NCBI RefSeq assembly: GCF_002162375.1
Contig: NZ_CP021425.1
Coordinates: 2,539,501 to 2,603,500 of the forward strand
Source: Oleiphilus messinensis
GTDB taxonomy: Bacteria; Pseudomonadota; Gammaproteobacteria; Pseudomonadales; Oleiphilaceae
Reading direction: 5' to 3'
DNA length: 64,000 nucleotides
The notes under the pieces are model-generated. The model did not search any database, was not told where the DNA came from, and saw nothing but the letters and a program-made list of their open reading frames with translations. The position numbers and the translations under genes were made by a program. Shown here piece by piece: positions 46,157 through 54,419 of this stretch. How positions within the stretch are numbered: the first letter of the stretch is position 1; every line of letters starts with the position of its first letter.

Positions 46157-47353
46157 TCAGTCTCCCATACAATAGACTGCAGATTCGGCAAAGACCTGCT
46201 TGAGGTTAAAGTTGCTGGCTTTCAGGCTTTCGGTCATTCTCGTGACTTGCAGTTTGTCGGCTTCATTTTCCGGTGCGCGCAAACAGATATTTTGAAACAC
46301 TTTCTGCACCTGACAACGAGCAAAAGCCTCCGAGTTCGCCAGCTCTTCCCCGAAGGATTTTGCTCCATTTCCATATCCGGGAAGGTTTTCCTGCCACCCT
46401 AAAGCACGGTTTTTACCGCTGCGCCAGTAATTGTCCCAGCGATCGTCGTTCGTCACAAAGCCATGGGGAAAGTTAGTGGCATTGATCAGGTTTTTGGGTT
46501 CAACTCTACTGTTTGTTTCCGGATCGACAGTCCCGGCCTGATTATAAGTCAGTTGCCCGTTCTGGCCCTCAGGGTCTGCGTCACTGTCATACTCATATTC
46601 GTAGTAGGCAAAAGCCTGGGTCATCGGATCCATTGCGTTATGACAAGCGATGCAATTATTCAAAAAGATACGGCTATCGCCACCGGGACTTCGACTCACA
46701 TCCTGACGGATACGGTCCGGTGGTAGACTGGTGTCTTTTAGTGGTTCAAGATCAGTACACAGGTGGTTCATGAGCGTAAATCGAAACATTGCGCGATTGG
46801 TACCACCAATAAAAAAGGCTTTGGCGGCTGCGCGCGTTGTCAGTACGCCGGATGTCGCTTCAGCAGGCAATCCGTTAACTTCAGATTGCCTGCGCTGCAC
46901 CAGACTGTCCTTCAGAGGCTGGCCCGATTCCGCCAGCTGTTCGTAATGATTATTGTCACTTAGTGAATAGGGGGGAAGAGCGCTCGAATTGCCCAAATAG
47001 ATAATATCCGCTGATAGCAGCAAGCGAATATCCAGTTCATCACGCACCAGGCCGATAAAGGTTGCACTGTAGTCATTGAGGGGGGCAAAGCGGGTTTGTG
47101 CTTCATTGGTCCACGGGGTGGCTAAATCTTTCAGGGTGACATCATAAAAAGCGGGTTCGTTCATGGCAATGTAGGCGCTGTCGATTGCTTGCCCTTGTTC
47201 GATCAGGTTAGCCATGGCTTGCAGTTGTTCTGCATCTGCCGGTACACCGGTAATGCGATCATAAATTCGTTTTGCCTGTTCCCCGGGACCCGCCAACGCA
47301 CAACTGCTTACGAATTGCAGCACGAGTAATATGCCTGTCAAATACCGTCGCAT
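46157..47353 (-). CDS. Exported CxxCH protein, 398 aa
   Basis: Signal peptide (MRRYLTGILLVLQFVSSCAL, which could also be a lipobox, SSCA), then a mostly helical protein with one heme motif, NCIACHNAMDPMTQAFAYYE. The region DRIRQDVSRSPGGDSRIFLN leading to this motif recalls DUF1585/DUF1588-type planctomycete-like cytochromes, which pair with DUF1501 proteins. It is the first gene of the minus-strand operon, divergent across 217 bp from the PD40/CxxCH lipoprotein gene. Function unknown. Confidence 0.72.
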   Translation of the reverse strand: MRRYLTGILLVLQFVSSCALAGPGEQAKRIYDRITGVPADAEQLQAMANLIEQGQAIDSAYIAMNEPAFYDVTLKDLATPWTNEAQTRFAPLNDYSATFIGLVRDELDIRLLLSADIIYLGNSSALPPYSLSDNNHYEQLAESGQPLKDSLVQRRQSEVNGLPAEATSGVLTTRAAAKAFFIGGTNRAMFRFTLMNHLCTDLEPLKDTSLPPDRIRQDVSRSPGGDSRIFLNNCIACHNAMDPMTQAFAYYEYEYDSDADPEGQNGQLTYNQAGTVDPETNSRVEPKNLINATNFPHGFVTNDDRWDNYWRSGKNRALGWQENLPGYGNGAKSFGEELANSEAFARCQVQKVFQNICLRAPENEADKLQVTRMTESLKASNFNLKQVFAESAVYCMGD

Positions 47354-47570
47354 TGTTTTATCCCTGTGTGGTGTCTTCAGTAGAATAATGGCGTATTTAC
47401 GTCATTTTGTAAGGGGGTATTGTCGATTTTGTAGTAATCTTAGATGGACTTGTGCTTATGGTTGTGCACAATTTCTCAGCTTTACATTAGGTTACGCAGT
47501 TGTTGTGGTGTCTACTGCGCCAACCCAACTATTGTGAGATTAAGTCGAAATAATCTTAATAAGGATAGAG
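47354..47570. promoter_or_regulatory. Shared divergent control region of the two heme-protein operons
   Basis: 217 bp separate the start of the three-gene minus operon from the start of the eleven-gene plus operon, so both promoters must lie here. AAGGA precedes the plus-strand ATG by 5 bases. I found no clear palindrome or sigma-54 site. Confidence 0.5.
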
Positions 47571-50315
47571 ATGGAGACACCACAAAACCGCTTGGCGCTC
47601 GGCCTGAACTGTGGTTCACGCCGGATATTGACGCTGGCTTGCGTGTATACCCTCGCCTTGCTAGCAGCTTGTGACAGCGGTATTGGCAGTGATAATCAAA
47701 ATCCGGACCCCGTCGTGCAATCCTTTCCGGTGGCTTATGTCAAGCGCCCCTTGATGGACCCGGAGGGACGGCGCTATGTTCGGGATCTGCGAGATCCTGC
47801 CCGATTCAATCCGGGTGCGGTATTGTATTTGAAGCCTCAGGCTTCAGCCTCTGCTACAGCCGTGGATATCAGCTCTGCAGCCTTTATAAGCGATGATCAG
47901 CCCACACCGGTGTATGACGTCAAAGATGTTTCCGTTTCCCTGGATGGTGAGCGACTTCTGTTTGCCATGCGTGCGCCCGGCGATGAAGATGAAACCACCT
48001 GGAATATTTGGCAATACGAGATCGCCTCTGGTGGTCTGACTCGAATTATCCAGTCCGATACGATTGCAAATCAGGGACACGATATAAGTCCGCAGTATTT
48101 GCCTGATGGCAATATTGTGTTTGCATCTACCCGGCAACGCCAATCAAAAGCGGTATTGCTGGATGAAGGTAAGCCGCAATTCAGTGCCCTGGAAGAAGAT
48201 CTTCGCAACCCTGCTTTTAATCTGCATACCATGGCAGAGGATGGCTCGGACATTACGCAAATTACCTTCAATCCCAGTCATGATATAGACCCTGGTGTGT
48301 TGCCGACGGGGCAGATTGTATTCAGTCGCTGGAACAATGTTGGGAATAACAGTGCCTTCGATTTGTATCGGGTGAATCCAGATGGTGCGGATTTGTCCCT
48401 GTTGTACGGTCACCATAGTCACGATTCCGGGGCGGGGGTTCAAGGACAATTTTCAAAACCGCTTCCGGGGGGAGTGGGTCTAGAGGGGGAGGTTTTCGCG
48501 GCTTTTACCCCCGTCAATTCAGGACAATTGGGTGGTGATATTGTTCGGATCAACACCGATGACTATTCTGATAGGGATCAACTCGCGAAGCCAGACCCTG
48601 GTCAGGTGGGGGAGGGTATAGAACCGGGTCAGGTATCAATAGCGCCTGATGCAATCCGGCTGGACAGTCGTCCTGCACTCGGTGGGCGCTATCTCAGTGC
48701 GGAACCGCTTCGAGATGGAACACAGCGCTATTTGATCAGCTGGAGTGCTTGTCGACTGCAATGGCAAGTGGAGGAAGAAAACGGAGATCCAGCACCCCGG
48801 ATAGTACCTTGCGCCGGTCGCATAGACAGTAATGGAACTATTCTTGATGAAAGCCGCAGTTACACATTGGCAGAACCGCTCTACGGCCTCTGGATTTATG
48901 ATCCCGCAGCCGGCTCCCGAATACCGTTATTGCAGCCCGAGGAAAACGTTGTTTTTGCTGATGCGGTTGTAGCAGGAGTACCAAATGAAAAATTGATTGA
49001 ACAAGGCACCAGGGGACCCAGTTCTGATGAGGAGCTGGCAGCTGGTGAAGCCGGTTTTGGTATCGTACATATCCGCAGTGTCTATGATCTGGATGGCGCA
49101 GATATCTCGGAGTCGGGGATTGCAGTTCTCGCCAATCCAGTGCAGACCCGTGCCAGTGAGCGACCTGCGCGTTTTTTACGGGTCAGCAAAGCAGTCGGAA
49201 TACCCCCTGAAGCTGTGCATAACACACCAGAGAGCGCCTTTGGTGTCAGTCGTCGGCTGGGGATGCGCGAGATATTGGGTTATACCCCCATTGAACCGGA
49301 TGGTTCGAGCACGTTCCGGGTTCCTGCAAATGTTGCATTTGCCATCGATGTAATCGACCAGAATGGTTTGCGTATTTTCGAACCCCACTTGAGCTGGTTG
49401 CAGGTGCGTCCCGGAGAGACTCTCGAGTGTAATGGTTGCCATACCGGGGAGAGCCGTTATCCTCATCGTCGGGATTCTGAGGGATTGGGATCAATCAATG
49501 TTGGCGCGTCCACCACTGGTTTGCCCCATCCTGGCACCCATCCGGAGTTGTTTGCCGATATGGGTGAAACCATGGCAGAGACGTTGGCCCGGATTCAAGG
49601 GGTACCTGATCTATTACCTGATCTAAGCTACCAAGATAACTGGACTAACCCTGAATTGTCTACGCCAAACGCCGCAACTGCGCTACGTTACAGTGACCTC
49701 GCCACCCCAGCCCCCGTTACAGCGTCCTGTGCGCAAAACTGGACTGTCTTCTGCCGGACTGTAATTCACTATGAGACCCACATACAGCCGCTCTGGCAAC
49801 TGGCTCGTACCCGCATTGATAACGAGACAGGTGTGCTGGTAGAAGATCATACCTGTGTAACCTGCCATAGTGCCCTGAGTTCAGATACTTCGGTGCAGAT
49901 TCCCGCCGGACAACTGGATTTAACGGCCCAAGTGTCCGAGCGTAACGCCGCACATATGACCTCTTATCAAGAGCTGCTGGCGGGCGATGATGAGCAGGCG
50001 ATTGTGGATGGTCTGTTGGTGGACCGCACAGTTCCAGTATTCGATGGAGAGGGCAACCCGGTGTTGGTTGTCGATGACACTGGCGAGCCGATTCTTGATG
50101 CCCAAGGGAATCCAGTAGTTCAGGTCACCACAATACCGGTTGAGCGGGTTATGAACCCGGGGGATGCATGGGGCAGTGAACGCTTTTTTCCGAAGTTTAG
50201 TGCCGGGGGGATTCATGCCGGTTGGCTGCAACCTGCTGAACTGCGTTTGATCGCGGAGTGGTTGGATAATGGCGCACAATATTACAACGATCCCTTCAAG
50301 GTTCCTGAGCAATGA
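47571..50315 (+). CDS. PD40 beta-propeller-type lipoprotein with two CxxCH motifs
   Basis: A 914-residue lipoprotein (lipobox LLAACDSG). PD40/TolB-like repeats in the first half show HDISPQYLPDGNIVFASTRQ, DIDPGVLPTGQIVFSRWNN and similar. The second half has two heme motifs, CNGCHTGESRYP and CVTCHSALSSD. A duplicated pattern DGEGNPVLVVDD / DAQGNPVVQV occurs near the C-terminus. This layout recalls HzsA-like or multiheme propeller proteins. It begins the long plus-strand operon and overlaps the next gene (ATGA). Likely a surface or periplasmic electron-transfer or binding protein (inference). Confidence 0.78.
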   Translation: METPQNRLALGLNCGSRRILTLACVYTLALLAACDSGIGSDNQNPDPVVQSFPVAYVKRPLMDPEGRRYVRDLRDPARFNPGAVLYLKPQASASATAVDISSAAFISDDQPTPVYDVKDVSVSLDGERLLFAMRAPGDEDETTWNIWQYEIASGGLTRIIQSDTIANQGHDISPQYLPDGNIVFASTRQRQSKAVLLDEGKPQFSALEEDLRNPAFNLHTMAEDGSDITQITFNPSHDIDPGVLPTGQIVFSRWNNVGNNSAFDLYRVNPDGADLSLLYGHHSHDSGAGVQGQFSKPLPGGVGLEGEVFAAFTPVNSGQLGGDIVRINTDDYSDRDQLAKPDPGQVGEGIEPGQVSIAPDAIRLDSRPALGGRYLSAEPLRDGTQRYLISWSACRLQWQVEEENGDPAPRIVPCAGRIDSNGTILDESRSYTLAEPLYGLWIYDPAAGSRIPLLQPEENVVFADAVVAGVPNEKLIEQGTRGPSSDEELAAGEAGFGIVHIRSVYDLDGADISESGIAVLANPVQTRASERPARFLRVSKAVGIPPEAVHNTPESAFGVSRRLGMREILGYTPIEPDGSSTFRVPANVAFAIDVIDQNGLRIFEPHLSWLQVRPGETLECNGCHTGESRYPHRRDSEGLGSINVGASTTGLPHPGTHPELFADMGETMAETLARIQGVPDLLPDLSYQDNWTNPELSTPNAATALRYSDLATPAPVTASCAQNWTVFCRTVIHYETHIQPLWQLARTRIDNETGVLVEDHTCVTCHSALSSDTSVQIPAGQLDLTAQVSERNAAHMTSYQELLAGDDEQAIVDGLLVDRTVPVFDGEGNPVLVVDDTGEPILDAQGNPVVQVTTIPVERVMNPGDAWGSERFFPKFSAGGIHAGWLQPAELRLIAEWLDNGAQYYNDPFKVPEQ

Positions 50316-51106
50316 TCTTCTTGGCAGGATTTAAACACTTTAAATACACCTGGTCACAGGTGTTGCTCTGTCTTGTTTTGGCGGCACAAGCTTTACCAAT
50401 GGTTGGTTATGCTGAGGAGATTACCCCAGAGCGAAATCTCCTGGTGGTTGAGGTGATTGATCCATTTGTTGAACTCAAAACCGGGCCCGGTCGGGGGTAT
50501 CCGGTATTTTTCGTGGTGCGCCGCGGCGAGCAAATTTTATTGCTGAAGCAAAAAACTGGATGGATCAAGGTTGAAACCCGAGAAGGGCATCACGGCTGGG
50601 TGACCCGGGAACAGCTGGCAAAAACATTGGCTTTGGACGGCACCGCCGTTGAATTTGTAGATGTTACCCGTGAGGGTTATCACGACCGTCGATGGGAAGT
50701 CAGTGTACTTGCGGGGCAATTTGCCAGCGCAACATCCTTGACCCTGAGTGGTGCGTACTTATTCACAGACAATATCAGCATGGAAATGCAGGCTACCCAG
50801 GTTCTGGGCGACTTTTCGGAATCGCAACTGGTCAATATTGGCATTACCCATCAACCCTGGCCCCTTTGGCGTTGGTCTCCGTACTTTGGCCTGGGTATTG
50901 GCAAGGTTCGCATTCTTCCCAAAGCCACATTGGTGAAGGAAAAGAAACGATTGGAAGACGCCGTGCATGTCGGGATCGGGTTGCGATACTACCTCGGAGG
51001 ACGCTTTTTTGGTCGCTTTGAGTACCGGGAAAGCAGTTTTTTTACTGAACGAGATGATAACGAAGAAGCAGAAGAATGGAAAATTGGACTAGGTGTATTT
51101 TTTTAG
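50312..51106 (+). CDS. SH3-domain outer-membrane beta-barrel protein
   Basis: A 264-residue exported protein. A signal peptide is followed by a bacterial SH3 domain (about 45-108, LLVVEVIDPFVELKTGPGRG, GWIKVETREGHHGWV). A beta-barrel of alternating strands then ends in a terminal phenylalanine (IGLGVFF), the BamA recognition signal. The SH3 domain could bind peptidoglycan or a periplasmic partner. Paired with the next barrel gene, which it overlaps by 31 bp. Both resemble the TIGR04565-type outer membrane barrels found in myxobacteria (from memory). Confidence 0.8.
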   Translation: MIFLAGFKHFKYTWSQVLLCLVLAAQALPMVGYAEEITPERNLLVVEVIDPFVELKTGPGRGYPVFFVVRRGEQILLLKQKTGWIKVETREGHHGWVTREQLAKTLALDGTAVEFVDVTREGYHDRRWEVSVLAGQFASATSLTLSGAYLFTDNISMEMQATQVLGDFSESQLVNIGITHQPWPLWRWSPYFGLGIGKVRILPKATLVKEKKRLEDAVHVGIGLRYYLGGRFFGRFEYRESSFFTERDDNEEAEEWKIGLGVFF

Positions 51107-51750
51107 GTTTGGCAGCGGTTCTGTTATCGGCTGTCGTACAGTCAGAGGAAGCAGTCCCGCCAACTTCTGAAGTCAGTGTCGAGTATCAAAGATCGCCTCC
51201 GGTTATTCAGCCGGAGGTGGTTCCCAGGCCGGTATCTGAGTCAGATATTAATGCAGATGATTTCGAGCTGGGACTGACGATTGGCCTGATCAGCATCGAA
51301 GATTTTGAAACCAGTTATTTGTTAGGCGGGCGCCTTGCCTACCATATAAGTGAAGACGTGTTTGCCGAACTGAACGTCGGCTACGCTGAAGCCGGCACGA
51401 CGAGTTATGAAGCGCTGAGCGGCTCGGCTCAACTGGTACCTGATGGTGATCGCGATATGCTGCTGTACAACCTTAGTGTCGGCTACAACCTGTTTCCCGG
51501 TGAAGCCTACTGGAGTGATTCCTATACGTTTAATACGAGAATGTATCTGGTTGCGGGTTTGGGAGCGACGGACTTTGCCGGTGATAATCGGCTGACATTA
51601 AATGTCGGCTGGGGGTACCAGTTCTTGTTAACGGATCGTTTTGCCATTCACTTTATGGTTCGAGATCACATATTTGATAATGATTTGCTGGGAGTAGACA
51701 AAACGACCCATAACTTTGAAATGAGTACACAGTGGTCCGTCTATTTTTAA
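51076..51750 (+). CDS. Outer-membrane beta-barrel protein
   Basis: A 224-residue barrel with signal peptide, a proline-rich linker (SPPVIQPEVVPRPVSESD), then a barrel of aromatic-rich strands (LGGRLAYHISEDVFAELNVG) ending in a C-terminal phenylalanine (WSVYF). It is like GltA/GltB/GltH-type small barrels of the Agl-Glt group. It overlaps the preceding SH3-barrel gene by 31 bp and lies 49 bp before the TlpA gene, so it belongs to the operon. Confidence 0.75.
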   Translation: MENWTRCIFLGLAAVLLSAVVQSEEAVPPTSEVSVEYQRSPPVIQPEVVPRPVSESDINADDFELGLTIGLISIEDFETSYLLGGRLAYHISEDVFAELNVGYAEAGTTSYEALSGSAQLVPDGDRDMLLYNLSVGYNLFPGEAYWSDSYTFNTRMYLVAGLGATDFAGDNRLTLNVGWGYQFLLTDRFAIHFMVRDHIFDNDLLGVDKTTHNFEMSTQWSVYF

Positions 51751-51799
51751 ATTGTACGGTCGGGTATCAAGTTGGTACGAGCAACGCGGAGCAGGGTTA

Positions 51800-52354
51800 A
51801 TGAAGCAATTCAATCAGAACGTCAACCACCAAGCAGGAAACTTGAATTTTCGGAGTCGGGAACATGTTGTCGGTGTGCTTGGTATCGCGCTGGTATTCAG
51901 CTTGTTGTTGAGTGTCCCGAATCCATCTTCCGCGAATACGCCCGCACCGGACTTCACGCTGAAAAGTACCACCGGTCAAAATCTTCGACTCAATGATTAC
52001 AGGGGCCAGGTGGTCTTACTGAATTTTTGGGCTTCATGGTGTGGACCCTGCCGGCAGGAAATGCCGGAACTGGAGAAAATCCAACAGAAATGGAGCAAAT
52101 ATGGCTTTACCGTTTTAGCGGTCAATGTGGATGCCCAACAGGCGTTGGCCGACAAGTTTCTGCAAAGCCAGTCCGTCAGTTTTCCTGTGCTTTACGACCA
52201 TCAGAATCGTGTCACCCAACTATTCGAAGTCAAAGCAATGCCGTCCACAGTATTAATCGATCGAAACGGTATTGCCAGACATTGGCACATGGGTTACCAG
52301 CCGGGATATGAGCTGGAGTATGAATCCCAGGTGAAAGCATTGATTCGAGAATGA
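51800..52354 (+). CDS. TlpA/ResA-like thiol-disulfide oxidoreductase
   Basis: From ATG 51800 (GGAG upstream) the protein is 184 residues: one N-terminal membrane anchor or signal peptide, then a thioredoxin-like domain opening PAPDFTLKSTTGQNLRL with the catalytic WCGPC motif. The family reduces disulfides in periplasmic proteins, notably apocytochromes before heme attachment. The same operon and its divergent partner encode at least five CxxCH motifs, so maturation of those proteins is a natural role (inference). DsbD at 1.9 kb could supply electrons. Confidence 0.88.
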   Translation: MKQFNQNVNHQAGNLNFRSREHVVGVLGIALVFSLLLSVPNPSSANTPAPDFTLKSTTGQNLRLNDYRGQVVLLNFWASWCGPCRQEMPELEKIQQKWSKYGFTVLAVNVDAQQALADKFLQSQSVSFPVLYDHQNRVTQLFEVKAMPSTVLIDRNGIARHWHMGYQPGYELEYESQVKALIRE

Positions 52355-52669
52355 ATGGGGCCTGCGCGAACTAACATGAAAATAATATATCAAGTTACTC
52401 ATCGCTTACCGTTTGATGTGCATCAGTCCTTCAAAGCGGGCTTGTCCCGTTGCCTGGGTTGTTTATTGTTTGTTGGTGTTTTTGCATCATCCGGTTGCAC
52501 GAGCATTGAGCCATGGGTCATGCCCTATGAGCGGCACCTGTTGGCAGATCCGATTATGGCGGTTAATCGTCATGGTCTGGCTGCAGGGTATATGAATCAT
52601 GTTTATCAGGCCCGTGAAGGGGCGCGCGGCGCAGAAGGTGTTTCCGGGGGTGGGTGTGGTTGTAATTGA
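52355..52669 (+). CDS. DUF4266 lipoprotein
   Basis: A short lipoprotein (lipobox ASSGCTS) with the DUF4266 body (EPWVMPYERHLLADPIM, then YQAREGARGAEG) and the family's Gly/Cys-rich terminus GGGCGCN. ATG 52355 abuts the TlpA stop; ATG 52376 is an alternative giving a shorter n-region. DUF4266 genes usually precede DUF3570 genes, often with ApbE flavin transferases. DUF3570 follows directly here, but ApbE is absent. Confidence 0.8.
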   Translation: MGPARTNMKIIYQVTHRLPFDVHQSFKAGLSRCLGCLLFVGVFASSGCTSIEPWVMPYERHLLADPIMAVNRHGLAAGYMNHVYQAREGARGAEGVSGGGCGCN

Positions 52670-52691
52670 GCAGTACCCGAAGCGAAATAAT

Positions 52692-53834
52692 GTGATTCAG
52701 TTTTGCCGGGTCTGGGGGCTGAGCGCGCTGTTGTGCTTTAGTGGCAATTCCAATTCAGCTGTTTTGCCGGAAGATGACGTCAGTCTGCTTTATCATCGCT
52801 ATGAAGGCGGCGGAATGAAAATTGATGGGCCTTCTGTACTGATACGCAAATCAATGGGTTCACAGGTCTCCGTGAATGCGAATTACTACGTGGACAAAGT
52901 CAGCAGTGCATCTGTAGATGTGCTGGCAACTGCAAGCCCTTATCGCGAGGAGCGAACTGAAATAAGTGTCGGCGTCGACTATCTCATTAACAAAGGTACT
53001 GTGAGCCTGAGTTTTACGGACAGTGATGAATCTGACTTTGCAGCACAGTCATTTCATTTCGATCTCTCACAGGATTTTTTTGGTGATTTAACGACGCTCA
53101 ATATCGGGTATTCACGGGGTTGGGACGAAGTAGGGAAGACCGGGGCAGTCAACTTTTCGGAAGAGGCGGACCGCAGGCATTACCGGATGGGGCTGACCCA
53201 GGTACTCAGCAAAACTGCACTGCTTACGTTTAGCTACGAATTGATCAGCGATGAAGGCTATCTCAACAATCCTTATCGCCAGGTACGGTTCCTGGTCCAG
53301 GATGAGGGGGGAGATCGCGTGGATTATCAGGACGAGGTTTACCCCCATACCCGAACCAGCAATGCACTGGCAGTAAAGGCCACCCATTACCTGCCTTATC
53401 GAGCTGCACTGTCCGGACAGTACCGCTTTTTCACTGACTCCTGGGGGATTCGCGCCCATACGGCGGAGCTGGCTTACGTTCATCCGTTTGAAAACCAGTG
53501 GATCCTTGATCTTAAATATCGTTATTACCAGCAAACCAGTGCTGATTTTTATCAGGACTTGTTTCCATACCGCGATGCCCAGAATTTCCTGGCACGGGAC
53601 AAGGAGCTTAGCCGTTTCTCATCGAACAGTATCGGTCTGGGGATCAGCTATGAATTCCCGGAAACGGCATGGGGACAGATTGATTCGGGGACAATCAGTA
53701 TATTGTACGATTATATGCTGTTTGATTATGACGATTTCCGCAATGCAGTGAGACAGGATCTCGCACCAGGAACCGAGCCGCTTTACAGCTTTAATGCCGA
53801 TGTTACGCGGCTTTTACTCAATTTGCGTTATTGA
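52692..53834 (+). CDS. DUF3570 outer-membrane barrel protein
   Basis: The DUF3570 family opens VLPEDDVSLLYHRYEGGGMK as here. The rest is barrel strands (ISVGVDYLINKGTVSLSFTD) up to a terminal aromatic pair (LLLNLRY). The start is unclear: GTG 52692 gives a sensible signal peptide (IQFCRVWGLSALLCF), but GTG 52656 is possible; both begin after or inside the DUF4266 gene end. Function of the family is unknown; it co-occurs with DUF4266 and redox genes. Confidence 0.78.
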   Translation: MIQFCRVWGLSALLCFSGNSNSAVLPEDDVSLLYHRYEGGGMKIDGPSVLIRKSMGSQVSVNANYYVDKVSSASVDVLATASPYREERTEISVGVDYLINKGTVSLSFTDSDESDFAAQSFHFDLSQDFFGDLTTLNIGYSRGWDEVGKTGAVNFSEEADRRHYRMGLTQVLSKTALLTFSYELISDEGYLNNPYRQVRFLVQDEGGDRVDYQDEVYPHTRTSNALAVKATHYLPYRAALSGQYRFFTDSWGIRAHTAELAYVHPFENQWILDLKYRYYQQTSADFYQDLFPYRDAQNFLARDKELSRFSSNSIGLGISYEFPETAWGQIDSGTISILYDYMLFDYDDFRNAVRQDLAPGTEPLYSFNADVTRLLLNLRY

Positions 53835-53867
53835 CCTGTACTGAGCAGGTATGTGGGGGAGAGAGCG

Positions 53868-54419
53868 ATGGTCACTCGAAATAAGCCCGTGAGATTTGGA
53901 GCACAGATCGTCAGGTGTTTTTTCGGAGGAGTTGTTTTGATAGTGCAGCTTTGCATTGTGCCCCTTATAAATGCTGCAGAATCCCTGACAGATGAGATTG
54001 AGGCTCTTAAGCAGCAGGCAATTGAGCTCAATCGAGACCTCTTCATTCTTGAGGAAGATCTGCTGTTTCCGGCGACGACACAAGTAGCAATATTTGTATC
54101 GCTGGATGTGGGCTATTTCTTCCAGCTGGACGCTGTTGAAGTTGAAATTGACGGACGCACAGTGGCGAGCCACCTGTATACCGAACGACAGGCTGCTGCA
54201 TTGTCAAAAGGTGGGTTGCAAAGAATCTATGCTGGCAACCTGAAAAAAGGCGAGCATGAGCTTACGGCGGTATTCGTTGGTGTGGGTCCGAATGGGCGTG
54301 ATTACCGGCGCGCAGTGACAACCCGGTTTCAGAAAAGCGAAGATCCAGCGCACCTGGAGCTCACTATTCGGGACAGCGCAGCGCTCCAGCAGCCCGAGTT
54401 TCGGGTGCGACAATGGTAA
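53868..54419 (+). CDS. Exported protein of unknown function, GltC/D-locus-like
   Basis: Start ATG 53868 after GGGGGAGAGAG; 183 residues. Signal peptide-like N-terminus (CFFGGVVLIVQLCIVPLI), a short coil (LTDEIEALKQQAIELNRDLF), then a beta domain (TQVAIFVSLDVGYFFQLDAV, GRTVASHLYT, GEHELTAVF). Homologs in databases are sometimes mislabelled AraC or dihydrolipoamide acetyltransferase (from memory); no such domain is visible. It is the first of five periplasmic genes whose order recalls the Glt G2-type cluster. The next gene overlaps it by 7 bp. Confidence 0.65.
   Translation: MVTRNKPVRFGAQIVRCFFGGVVLIVQLCIVPLINAAESLTDEIEALKQQAIELNRDLFILEEDLLFPATTQVAIFVSLDVGYFFQLDAVEVEIDGRTVASHLYTERQAAALSKGGLQRIYAGNLKKGEHELTAVFVGVGPNGRDYRRAVTTRFQKSEDPAHLELTIRDSAALQQPEFRVRQW

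Noticed and set aside
53868-54419. AraC-type regulator
   Set aside because: The protein has a signal peptide and beta domain, with no helix-turn-helix; such database labels appear to be errors.
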